NCBI GenBank assembly: GCA_944383705.1
Contig: CALWQR010000010.1
Coordinates: forward strand, 1-34,737
Source: an uncultured Clostridia bacterium
GTDB lineage: Bacteria > Bacillota > Clostridia > Oscillospirales > CAG-272
DNA length: 34,737 bases
Reading direction: 5' to 3'
The notes under the pieces were generated by a model that had not been told where the DNA came from, did not search any database, and saw nothing but the letters and a program-made list of their open reading frames with translations. Positions 7,152 through 14,916 of this stretch are shown one piece after another. How positions within the stretch are numbered: position 1 is the first letter of the stretch; every line of letters begins with the position of its first letter. The translations under genes and the position numbers were made by a program.

Positions 7152-8313
7152 GCATTTCGGGAGCATCAAGGAGAGCTACCTGTTCTCCGACATTGCCAGG
7201 CGGGTCGGCGCCTACAGCGCGGCGCACCCGGAGCAGAAAATCATCCGTCTGGGCATCGGGGACGTGACCCTGCCGCTGACGCCCTCGGTCATCGCGGCCA
7301 TGCACCGTGCGGTGGACGAAATGGCCGCTGCCGACAGCTTCCGCGGCTATGCGCCCGAGGCGGGCTACGATTTCCTGCGGCAGGCCATTGCCGGCTATTA
7401 CCGGCGCATGGGTGTTTCGCTGCGCCCGGAGGAAATTTTCGTCAGCGACGGGGCCAAGAGCGACATCGGCAATTTTGTGGACATTCTCGGGGACAACGAA
7501 ATCCTCATTCCCGATCCGGTCTATCCGGTGTATGTGGACAGCAACCTGATGAGCGGCCGCCGCGTCACCTATCTGGAGGCGGACGCCCGCAATGGCTTCC
7601 TGCCCATGCCGACGGGGCTGCCGGAACGGGCATACGTCATCTATCTCTGCTCGCCCAACAACCCCACCGGCGCGGTTTATTCGGCCGCACAGCTCGGGGA
7701 ATGGATTGCCTTTGCACAGCGGACCGGCTCGCTGATTCTGTTTGATTCGGCCTATGAATCCTACATTTCGGGGGACTATCCCCATTCGGTATACGCCGTG
7801 CCGGGCGCGCGGGAGTGTGTGGTGGAGTTTTGCAGCCTCTCCAAAACCGCCGGCTTTACCGGCACCCGCTGCGGCTGGACCGTGCTGCCGCAGGAGCTGG
7901 AGGCCGGCGGCATGAAGCTTGGCAGCCTGTGGCTGCGGCGGCAGTCCACCAAGTTCAACGGGGTGCCGTATGTCGTCCAGCGGGCGGCCGAGGCGGCTGT
8001 GTCGCCCCAGGGACACGCCGAGGCGATGGAGCATGTCGGCTATTACATGGAAAACGCCCGCATTCTGGCCGATTTCCTGCAGGAAAAGAACATTTGGTTC
8101 ACGGGCGGTAAAAATTCCCCCTACCTCTGGCTGCGCTGCCCGGGCGAGATGGGCTCCTGGGAATTCTTCGATTATCTGCTGGAGCACGCGCAGATCGTGG
8201 GAACCCCCGGCGAGGGCTTCGGCAAATGCGGCGAGGGATACTTCCGCCTGACCGCCTTCGGCCGGCGGGAGGCCACCGTGGAGGCCGTCGCGCGGCTGCG
8301 CAATCTGCTGTAA
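7132..8313 (+). CDS. dapL: LL-diaminopimelate aminotransferase
   Basis: A 393-residue class I/II PLP aminotransferase. It converts tetrahydrodipicolinate to LL-DAP in one glutamate-dependent step, bypassing succinylated or acetylated intermediates. The N terminus INEHFGSIKESYLFSDIARR, the cofactor segment SDGAKSDIGN, CSPNNPTGA, and the PLP lysine Lys238 in SLSKTAGFTGTRCGW fit DapL. The ATG at 7132 has AAGGAG nine bases upstream; two earlier in-frame ATGs (7114, 7126) lie too close to or before that site. Its position between dapF and lysA supports the assignment. Confidence 0.94.
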   Translation: MKIRINEHFGSIKESYLFSDIARRVGAYSAAHPEQKIIRLGIGDVTLPLTPSVIAAMHRAVDEMAAADSFRGYAPEAGYDFLRQAIAGYYRRMGVSLRPEEIFVSDGAKSDIGNFVDILGDNEILIPDPVYPVYVDSNLMSGRRVTYLEADARNGFLPMPTGLPERAYVIYLCSPNNPTGAVYSAAQLGEWIAFAQRTGSLILFDSAYESYISGDYPHSVYAVPGARECVVEFCSLSKTAGFTGTRCGWTVLPQELEAGGMKLGSLWLRRQSTKFNGVPYVVQRAAEAAVSPQGHAEAMEHVGYYMENARILADFLQEKNIWFTGGKNSPYLWLRCPGEMGSWEFFDYLLEHAQIVGTPGEGFGKCGEGYFRLTAFGRREATVEAVARLRNLL

Positions 8314-8329
8314 GGAGTTTTGGTTTCTG

Positions 8330-9628
8330 ATGATTTGCAACAATCTTTCGGTCAATGCCGAGGGACACCTCTGCCTGGCGGGCGTGGATACCGTCCGCCT
8401 GGCACAGACCTACGGCACGCCGCTTTATGTGATGGACGAGGACCGCATCCGGGAGCGCTGCCGCACCTACCGCAGCGCCATGCGGGATGCCTTCGGACCG
8501 GACGCCCTGCCGCTGTATGCCGGCAAGGCCGCTGCCTTCCGGCAGATTTACCGCGTGATGCGGGAGGAGGGCATGGGCATTGACGTGGTGTCCCCGGGCG
8601 AGATCTATGCGGCGGCGTCGGTCGGCTTTCCGATGGGGCGCGCCTATTTTCACGGCAACAACAAAACCGATGCCGACATCGCCTATGCCCTGGACCGGCG
8701 GGTCGGCTGCTTTGTGGTGGACAACCGGGAGGAGCTGGAGACCCTGAACCGCATGGCGGGGGAGCGGGGCATCCGCCAGAAAATTCTGCTGCGGCTGACC
8801 CCGGGCATCGATCCCCATACCTACGACGCGGTTGCCACCGGCAAGGTGGATTCCAAATTCGGCGCGGCCATCGAAACCGGACAGGCCGGGGAGCTGACGG
8901 CTCTGGCGCTCTCGCTCCCGCACGTCTCGCTTGCGGGCTTCCATTGCCATGTCGGCTCACAGGTGTTTGATTCGGACGTGTATCTGCGCGCCTGCGCCAT
9001 CATGCTGAATTTTGCCGCGGAAATGAAGGCCGCGCACGGGTACGTGACCGGAGAGCTGGACTTGGGCGGCGGATACGGAGTCCGCTATCTCGAATCCGAC
9101 CCGGAGATCGACATTGCCGCCAACATCCGGCAGGTCGGGCAGGCGCTGCGCGCGCAGTGCGCGTCGCTGGGGCTGCCGGTGCCTGCCGTGCGCATGGAGC
9201 CAGGCCGCAGCATTGTGGCCGATGCCGGGCTGACGCTGTATACCGTCGGCACCTTCAAGCAGATTCCGGGCTATAAGAATTACGTTTCGGTGGACGGCGG
9301 CATGACCGACAACCCGCGCTTTGCGCTTTACCGGTCCCCCTATACCGTCTGTATTGCCAACCGGATGAGGGAGCCTGCCGCGCTGCGCGCCTCGGTGGTT
9401 GGCCGCTGCTGCGAGAGCGGGGACATCCTGCAGGAGGATGTGCCGGTGCCGGGTACCGTTGCACGCGGGGATATTGCCGCCGTGCTGACAACCGGGGCCT
9501 ATAACTACGCCATGTCCTCGACCTATAACCGCATTCCGCGCCCGGCCATGGTCCTGCTGCGCGGGGGCGAGCCGACTCTTGCCGTCCGCCGCGAAACCTA
9601 CGCCGACCTTTGCCGGAACGAGCTGTAA
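8330..9628 (+). CDS. lysA: Diaminopimelate decarboxylase
   Basis: A 432-residue fold-III PLP enzyme performing the last step, meso-DAP to L-lysine plus CO2. The PLP lysine is Lys66 in LYAGKAA, where most LysA have YAxKAN. Other marks are the HCHVGSQ strand, the LDLGGGYG phosphate loop, EPGRSIVADAG, the CESGD active-site Cys and the GAYNYAMSSTYN C-terminal region. AAGGAG ends 12 bases before the ATG, a long spacing seen at other starts here. It is the last gene of the operon. Confidence 0.95.
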   Translation: MICNNLSVNAEGHLCLAGVDTVRLAQTYGTPLYVMDEDRIRERCRTYRSAMRDAFGPDALPLYAGKAAAFRQIYRVMREEGMGIDVVSPGEIYAAASVGFPMGRAYFHGNNKTDADIAYALDRRVGCFVVDNREELETLNRMAGERGIRQKILLRLTPGIDPHTYDAVATGKVDSKFGAAIETGQAGELTALALSLPHVSLAGFHCHVGSQVFDSDVYLRACAIMLNFAAEMKAAHGYVTGELDLGGGYGVRYLESDPEIDIAANIRQVGQALRAQCASLGLPVPAVRMEPGRSIVADAGLTLYTVGTFKQIPGYKNYVSVDGGMTDNPRFALYRSPYTVCIANRMREPAALRASVVGRCCESGDILQEDVPVPGTVARGDIAAVLTTGAYNYAMSSTYNRIPRPAMVLLRGGEPTLAVRRETYADLCRNEL

Positions 9629-9641
9629 CGGCCGCGACAGC

Positions 9642-9673
9642 GAAAAAAGCTTCGGAGGGGAACGCTCTTTTTC
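9642..9673 (+). terminator. Probable terminator of the lysine operon
   Basis: GAAAAAAGC (9642-9650) pairs with GCTCTTTTTC (9664-9673) with one bulge, loop of 13 bases, and the 3' arm is a T-run. It starts 14 bases after the lysA stop. Confidence 0.55.
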
Positions 9674-9690
9674 AGGAGCCCATCCCCTCC

Positions 9691-9868
9691 GCATTGCCAC
9701 CGGCGTCTGCGCACCACATCCGGCGTCTGCGCACCGCCCCCGGCACTTTCGCATTGCCACTGGCATCCGCACCGCCTCCGGCACTTTCCGATCGCCTCTG
9801 GCACTTTCCGATCGCCTCTGGCACTTTCCGATCGCCTCTGGCCCCTCCGCACTGCCTCCGGCGTCGAT
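9691..9868. repeat. 20-bp tandem repeat array, nine units
   Basis: Units of 18-21 bases, mostly exactly 20, run from 9691 to 9868. The centre holds two exact copies of GATCGCCTCTGGCACTTTCC (9790-9829) plus a partial third; outer units vary (for example GCATTGCCACCGGCGTCTGC, GCACCGCCCCCGGCACTTTC). All share a YYCYGGC core. No unique spacers separate the units, so this is not CRISPR. Open frames over it translate into low-complexity repeats and are not credible genes. It fills the gap between the lysine operon and tRNA-Val; 9869-9970 holds nothing else visible. Confidence 0.85.
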
Positions 9869-9970
9869 GCGCCGCCCTGCCCGGAAGGGAAATCCGCCCG
9901 GATTTCGGGCAGCCAAGAGCCGTCCGCAAAAAAAAATCCGGGAAACCGGCAGAAAAAATCAAAAAACCTA

Positions 9971-9999
9971 TTGCATTTTTCCGGCGGATGTGGTATAAT
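9971..9999 (+). promoter_or_regulatory. Promoter of tRNA-Val
   Basis: TTGCAT (9971-9976), 17 bases, TATAAT (9994-9999), about 41 bases before the tRNA 5' end. Confidence 0.8.
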
Positions 10000-10040
10000 A
10001 TATATGTTGTGGACAGAAACTCCGCCTTTTCCGCAGTTCC

Positions 10041-10117
10041 GGAGGCATAGCTCAGTTGGTTAGAGCGCATGCTTGACATGCATGAGGTCATTGGTTCAAC
10101 TCCAATTGTCTCCACCA
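10041..10117 (+). tRNA. tRNA-Val (anticodon GAC)
   Basis: A 77-base cloverleaf: acceptor GGAGGCA with TGTCTCC (one G-T pair), D-arm GCTCAGTTGGTTAGAGC, anticodon stem CATGC/GCATG around TTGACAT, T-arm GGTTCAACTCC, and encoded CCA. Loop positions 34-36 read GAC, decoding GTC (and GTT). It has its own promoter and is closed by a strong terminator six bases later. Confidence 0.95.
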
Positions 10118-10122
10118 TATCA

Positions 10123-10172
10123 AAAACACCCCTGAAAATTGGCTTGTTGGAACCAGTTTTCAGGGGTGTTTT
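10123..10172. terminator. Bidirectional intrinsic terminator
   Basis: AAAACACCCCTGAAAA (10123-10138) is perfectly complementary to TTTTCAGGGGTGTTTT (10157-10172). Read on plus it ends tRNA-Val transcription; read on minus it has a TTTTT tail and ends the eight-gene transcript whose last gene stops at 10247. The interval 10173-10246 contains only a weak GC hairpin. Confidence 0.9.
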
Positions 10173-10246
10173 CATTGGCTTTCACACAGCCGGTTTTGCC
10201 AATGGGGGCCTTTTCCCGCAGGTCCCCCACGGTAGCCCGCTGGGCC

Positions 10247-10384
10247 TCAGCCCAACAGGTTGATCAGCAGCATGACAAGGTAGGTCACGGTGCCGCCTGC
10301 AACCAGGATGCTGAGCACCAGCGCGAGGATGCGGACCGAGGGATGATACGATCCGGCTGCCTGTTTTTTCTCTTTCTCTTTCAT
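10247..10384 (-). CDS. 45-residue single-pass membrane protein
   Basis: A short reading frame not usually reported. It has a charged N terminus (MKEKEKKQAAG), a linker with SYHPSVR, one long hydrophobic segment at about residues 18-44 (ILALVLSILVAGGTVTY followed by LVMLLINLLG) and a stop. AAGGAG lies eight bases before the ATG at 10384; another ATG only one base after the Shine-Dalgarno opens a different frame that reads as low-complexity sequence. It sits 30 bases behind the ParC-like gene and before the terminator, so it is the last gene of that transcript. I recognise no family. The N-in orientation follows from the lysines before the helix. Confidence 0.7.
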   Translation of the reverse strand: MKEKEKKQAAGSYHPSVRILALVLSILVAGGTVTYLVMLLINLLG

Positions 10385-10414
10385 GAGCCATGCTCCTTTC
10401 TGTGCGCCGGCGCT

Positions 10415-12619
10415 TCAGCGGCCCGTTGACGGGGGCAGCGCCACGCCGGCGGCGGGAATTTTGGCCTTCCGCAGGCCCTTGACAACATCGGGCAGCGATG
10501 CAAGGTCGGTGGTGGCGGACGCCAGCGTCTGCCCTGCCTTGAGCGAGATGAGCTGCACGCCGCCCGAGGTCCGGGTGGCCATCAGCGGGATCAGGCTGGA
10601 GCGGATGACGATGCCGCGCCCCTCGCTGTTGACCAGCAGGATGTCCATCGGCGCCTTTTCGTAAAAGGCGGCAACCACCGGAGATTTGTCCGAAAAGGCC
10701 GAGGTGATGCGCCGGCGGTTGCCGGTTACCTCGTAATTGGACACCGACACGCGCACGCCCTTGCCGTTGGCAAACAGGAAAATCACGTTTTCCTTTTTCG
10801 GATACCGGTTCTGGATGTTCATCAGAATCGGCTTTTCATCGGGGTCCATTTTCAGCTCTGTCGGCAGGTACTTGCCCAGGCTTGAGGCCTTGACCGGATC
10901 AAAATCGCTGGCCTTGGCCCGATAAAGCTGCGCCTGGTTGGTAAAGAAAATCAGGTTGTCCCGGTTTTCTCCGTCGGTCAGATTGAGAATTTCGTCCCCG
11001 TCCTTGCAGGTCTGGGTGTCGTTGCCCTGCAGGGACCGGAAGGTGATTTTTTTGAAATATCCCTCCCGTGTCAGCACAAACCGCGCGTTGTAGTTTTCGG
11101 GCTCCTCCTCCAACGGCAGCGCGCTGTCCGACCATTCGGTCACAATCTGCGTGCGGCGGGGCTGTCCGTATTTCTTTTTGATTTCGGTCAGCTGACGGAT
11201 GATGACGGCCTTTTGCTTGAGCTCGTCGGCCAGCGTTTCCTCCATGTCGGCAATCTCCTTCTGCAGGCCCTCGATGTCCGAGATGCGGTTGAGGATATAC
11301 TCGCGGTTGAGGTTGCGCAGCTTGATGTCGGCGATGAAGTTGGCCTGAATTTCGTCAATGTCAAAGCCCTTCATCAGGTTGGGCACCACATCCTCCTCCT
11401 TTTCGGTTTTGCGGATGATGCGGATGGCCTTGTCGATGTCGAGCAGAATTTTGCCGAGCGCCAGCAGCAGGTGCAGCTTGTCCTTCTTTTTTTGCAGGTC
11501 AAAGGCCAGCTCCCGGCGCAGACAGCCAAGGCGGAACTGAATCCATTCGCCCAAAATTTCCGGGATTCCCATCGTGCGCGGGGTGGAATTGATGAGCACG
11601 TTGAAGTTGCACTTGAAGCTGTCCTCCAGCGGAGTGAGCTTGAAGAGACGCGCCATCAGCCGGTCGGGGTCAACGCCCTTGCGGACGTCCAGCGTCAGCT
11701 TGAAGCCGCTCAGATCGATTTCATCGCGGAAGTCGGTAATCTCCTTGATTTTCCCGTCCTTGTAAAGCGCGGTCAGCTTGGCCAGAATCAGCTCAATCGT
11801 GGTGGAGTAGGGAATCTGGATGATGTCGATGCAGCCCGCGTCCTTGTCGTACACATAACGGGCGCGCAGACGGACCGAACCCTGCCCGGTTTCAAAAATC
11901 TGCTTCATCTGCTCCTTTTCGTAAAGAATCACTCCGCCGCCGGGGAAATCCGGCGCCTTGATGATTTCCATCAGTTTTTCCACCGGCAGCTTCGGCTTGC
12001 GCAGCAGGGCAATGGTCCCGTCGCAGATCTCGGCCAGATTGAAGGAGCAGATATTGGAGGCCATGCCAACCGCAATGCCCATGTTGGGCATGACCAGGAT
12101 GTTGGGGAAGGTGGTGGGCAGCAGCACCGGCTCCTTCATGGTGGCGTCATAGTTGTCCACCAGGTCCACCGCGTTCTTGTCGATGCCAGAGAACAGCTCG
12201 TTGCAGATCGGGTCGAGCCTGCACTCGGTGTATCGGGAAGCGGCGTATTTCATCTCGGAGGAATACTGCTTTCCGAAGGAGCCCTTGGAATCCACCAGAG
12301 GATGCAGCAGCGTGGCGTTGCCCCGGGTCAGGCGCACCATGGTTTCGTAGATGGAGGCGTCGCCGTGCGGATTGAGCCGCATGGTCTGCCCTACGATATT
12401 GGCGCTTTTGGTCCTCGCTCCGGTCAGCAGCCCCATTTTGTACATGGTGTAGAGCAGCTTGCGGTGCGCGGGTTTCAGCCCGTCGATTTCCGGGATCGCG
12501 CGCGAGACAATCACGCTCATCACATAGGGCATATAGTTTTTCTCAATGGTTTCGGTGATGGGCTGATTCACAATCGGCGCGTATTGAATGACCCGTTCCT
12601 GTTTTTTCTTTTTCGCCAT
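10415..12619 (-). CDS. Type IIA topoisomerase subunit A, ParC/GyrA paralogue
   Basis: A 734-residue DNA-breakage subunit. The winged-helix region carries catalytic Tyr130 preceded by Arg129 (AASRYTECRL). The helix that contacts DNA and quinolones reads NPHGDASIYE at 83-92 instead of the usual HPHGDSAVYD/E. A coiled-coil/tower region with LGKILLDIDKAIRIIRKT follows, then a C-terminal beta-pinwheel region from about 490. The GyrA box (QRRGGKG type) is absent, so negative supercoiling is unlikely and a topoisomerase IV-like decatenase role is more probable. I start at the ATG at 12619, eleven to twelve bases after AGAAAGG; the ATG at 12631 abuts the Shine-Dalgarno. Its presumed partner is the GyrB-like gene at 21267-23264. 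The 130 bases upstream show no clear promoter. Confidence 0.9.
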   Translation of the reverse strand: MAKKKKQERVIQYAPIVNQPITETIEKNYMPYVMSVIVSRAIPEIDGLKPAHRKLLYTMYKMGLLTGARTKSANIVGQTMRLNPHGDASIYETMVRLTRGNATLLHPLVDSKGSFGKQYSSEMKYAASRYTECRLDPICNELFSGIDKNAVDLVDNYDATMKEPVLLPTTFPNILVMPNMGIAVGMASNICSFNLAEICDGTIALLRKPKLPVEKLMEIIKAPDFPGGGVILYEKEQMKQIFETGQGSVRLRARYVYDKDAGCIDIIQIPYSTTIELILAKLTALYKDGKIKEITDFRDEIDLSGFKLTLDVRKGVDPDRLMARLFKLTPLEDSFKCNFNVLINSTPRTMGIPEILGEWIQFRLGCLRRELAFDLQKKKDKLHLLLALGKILLDIDKAIRIIRKTEKEEDVVPNLMKGFDIDEIQANFIADIKLRNLNREYILNRISDIEGLQKEIADMEETLADELKQKAVIIRQLTEIKKKYGQPRRTQIVTEWSDSALPLEEEPENYNARFVLTREGYFKKITFRSLQGNDTQTCKDGDEILNLTDGENRDNLIFFTNQAQLYRAKASDFDPVKASSLGKYLPTELKMDPDEKPILMNIQNRYPKKENVIFLFANGKGVRVSVSNYEVTGNRRRITSAFSDKSPVVAAFYEKAPMDILLVNSEGRGIVIRSSLIPLMATRTSGGVQLISLKAGQTLASATTDLASLPDVVKGLRKAKIPAAGVALPPSTGR

Positions 12620-12749
12620 GCTGTGCGGCATCCTTTCTGAATGTAATGTTCCGTGCTCCGGGGGAGAGCCTGCCGCTGCCCGCAATCCGGCGCAGGCAGA
12701 GCGTGCCGCTTATCCGGGGCCGTGCTGTGCAGTCCGGCCGGCTCGGCGG

Positions 12750-13787
12750 TCAGGGAATTTTCCGGACGGTGTGCGCCGCCGCCCGGATCATGCGGTTGTA
12801 CAGCGCAAGCCCGAGCCCCTCCATCGGGGGCAGGTGGGCGTAAATGATATCGGCGCCCGCGCGGTCGGCCTCGCGCAGCGCGTGAAACAGCCGGTTTGCC
12901 TGAGCGGCCAGGTCCTGCCTGCCGCCGACCGGAATCACCCGTTCGGGCAGCAGCGCCGCGCGCTCCTCATCGTAGCAGAGAATCGCACAGCGCCGGTGCT
13001 CCTGCTCCTGCCGGAGAAAGGCGAGCACCGCCTCGGGCGCGCCGTCCAGCAGCACAACGGGCGTTGCCGGCGCATAATGCCGGTATTTCATGCCGGGCGA
13101 GATCGGGCGCTCGTCCGCGGCCAGCTGATGCGTCACCGCGTCGGCCACGGTCACACGGTCGCAGACCATGCAGAGCGCGTCGTATGTAATGCCGCCCGGG
13201 CGGAGCAGGGTCAGGCTGTCGCCGTCAATTTTGACGATTGTGGATTCCAGGCCGATTTCGCACGCCCCCCCGTCGAGAATCATTTCCACGCGGCCGCAGA
13301 GATCCTGCGCCACATCCTCCGCGCAGGTCGGAGAGGGCTTACCCGAAAGATTGGCCGAGGGCGCGGCAATTGGCACACCGGCCAGCGCAATCAGCCGGTG
13401 CGCCACCGGATGCGAGGGGCAGCGCACGGCCACGGTCTCCAGTCCGCCGGTCACCGAGGTGGGAATGATCTCCCTCCGGGGCAGAATCACGGTCAGCGGC
13501 CCCGGCATAAAGGCCTTTGCCAGCCGATGGTACATCGGATTGGTCACGGCATAGCGCCCGGCGTCCCCGGGCTCCGCGATGTGGATAATCAGGGGATTGT
13601 CCGAGGGGCGCCCCTTGGCGGCGTAAATCTTCCGCGCGGCGCCGTCGTCGGTGGCGTCCCCGCCCAGCCCATACACGGTCTCGGTCGGGAAGGCGACCAG
13701 CCCCCCGGCCCGCAGGACGTCCGCGGCGCGGCGCAGGTCGCCCTCCTGCCGCTCGGGGTCGATCACCCTGATGATTTCTGTCTGCAA
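12750..13787 (-). CDS. sua5: L-threonylcarbamoyladenylate synthase (Sua5/YwlC type)
   Basis: A 345-residue enzyme making threonylcarbamoyl-AMP from threonine, bicarbonate and ATP for the t6A37 modification of ANN-decoding tRNAs. The YrdC domain spans about 1-210, with GGLVAFPTETVYGLGGDA, AAKGRPSDNPL, MPGPLTVIL and APSANLSGKPSPT. The C-terminal Sua5 domain (from about 230, starting SPGMKYRHYAP) makes it the long Sua5/YwlC form. The start is a TTG at 13787 with AAGGGGAG six bases upstream; no ATG fits. It follows prfA after 34 bases, a common pairing of prfA with t6A genes in Firmicutes. Confidence 0.93.
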   Translation of the reverse strand: MQTEIIRVIDPERQEGDLRRAADVLRAGGLVAFPTETVYGLGGDATDDGAARKIYAAKGRPSDNPLIIHIAEPGDAGRYAVTNPMYHRLAKAFMPGPLTVILPRREIIPTSVTGGLETVAVRCPSHPVAHRLIALAGVPIAAPSANLSGKPSPTCAEDVAQDLCGRVEMILDGGACEIGLESTIVKIDGDSLTLLRPGGITYDALCMVCDRVTVADAVTHQLAADERPISPGMKYRHYAPATPVVLLDGAPEAVLAFLRQEQEHRRCAILCYDEERAALLPERVIPVGGRQDLAAQANRLFHALREADRAGADIIYAHLPPMEGLGLALYNRMIRAAAHTVRKIP

Positions 13788-13821
13788 CTGTATCTCCCCT
13801 TCCGTGTTCGGGCGGGGAGGC

Positions 13822-14910
13822 TTACTGCGCCTCTCCCGTCTGCCTGAGCTTTTCGGCGGTCTGCGCCGTGGCCAGCGCGTCGATCATCTGCCCGATGTCG
13901 CCGTCCAGGAACCGGTCCAGTGAGTAAAGGCTCAGCCCGATGCGGTGATCGGTCACCCGCCCCTGCGGATAATTGTAGGTGCGGATGCGCTCGCTGCGGT
14001 CGCCGGTGCCCACCTGCTGGCGGCGGTCGGCGGCAATCTGCTCATCCCGCGCCCGCAGGGTGCGGTTGTAGAGAATCGTGCGCAGCATCCGCATGGCCTT
14101 GTCCTTGTTTTTGAACTGGCTGCGCTCCTCCTGACATTCCACCACAATGCCGGTGGGCCTGTGGGTCAGGCGGACGGCCGATTCGGTTTTGTTGATGTGC
14201 TGCCCGCCGGCCCCGCTGGATTTGCAGGATTCAAATACCACGTCGGCCGGGTTGATGTCCACCTCCACCTCGTCGGCCTCGGGCAGCACCGCAACCGTGG
14301 CGGTGGAGGTCTGAATCCGTCCCTGCGATTCGGTCTGGGGCACCCGCTGCACCCGGTGCACGCCGCTTTCATAGCGGAAGCGGGAATAAGCCCCCTCGCC
14401 CTCCACGCGAAAGACCACCTCGCGGAAGCCGCCCAGCTCGGTGGGGGTCTCGCTCATCAGCGCGCAGCGGAAGCCCGACGCAGCGGCGTACATGTTGTAC
14501 ATCCGGTAGAGCACCGCCGCAAACAGCGCGGCCTCCTCGCCGCCGGCTCCGGCCCGGATTTCCACCAGCACGTTTTTCCCGTCGTTCGGGTCGCGCGGCA
14601 GGAGCAGCAGGGTCAGGCGTTCCGAGAGCTGCCCGAGCTTTTCCCGCGCCTCCTTCAGCTCCTGCCCCGCCAGCTCGTGCAGCTCGGCGTCCGGATTGTC
14701 TCCCAGCACGCGCAGCGCCTCGGCGGCATCATGCTCGGCGGCAAGGTAGCTCCGGTAGGCTTCCATCAGCGGCGTGAGCGCCTTGTATTCCTTCATAATC
14801 TGCGCGCAGCGCGCCGGGTCGGAGGCAACCGCGGGGGAGGCCAGCGAGGCCTCCAGATTGCGGTAGGTTTCCTCGGCCTGCCGGAGCTGTCCCCTCATCT
14901 GATCGGTCAT
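13822..14910 (-). CDS. prfA: Peptide chain release factor 1
   Basis: A 362-residue class I release factor that recognises UAA and UAG and triggers peptide release. The GGQ motif is at 235-237 ([10 protein letters not shown]). The codon-recognition loop holds the RF1-type PxT as Pro191-Gln-Thr193 in [14 protein letters not shown]. The N-terminal helical domain and the [10 protein letters not shown] region also match. I start at the ATG at 14910; a GTG at 14916 directly abuts the aminopeptidase stop codon and would add two residues. No Shine-Dalgarno is visible, so translation is probably coupled to the upstream gene. Confidence 0.96.
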   Translation of the reverse strand: MTDQMRGQLRQAEETYRNLEASLASPAVASDPARCAQIMKEYKALTPLMEAYRSYLAAEHDAAEALRVLGDNPDAELHELAGQELKEAREKLGQLSERLTLLLLPRDPNDGKNVLVEIRAGAGGEEAALFAAVLYRMYNMYAAASGFRCALMSETPTELGGFREVVFRVEGEGAYSRFRYESGVHRVQRVPQTESQGRIQTSTATVAVLPEADEVEVDINPADVVFESCKSSGAGGQHINKTESAVRLTHRPTGIVVECQEERSQFKNKDKAMRMLRTILYNRTLRARDEQIAADRRQQVGTGDRSERIRTYNYPQGRVTDHRIGLSLYSLDRFLDGDIGQMIDALATAQTAEKLRQTGEAQ

Positions 14911-14916
14911 GGACAC

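Noticed and set aside
9691..9868. CRISPR array
   Set aside because: Units are contiguous with no unique spacers, and no cas gene is present.
11213..12640. A 475-residue plus-strand frame
   Set aside because: Antisense to the ParC-like gene; no domain or ribosome binding site supports it.
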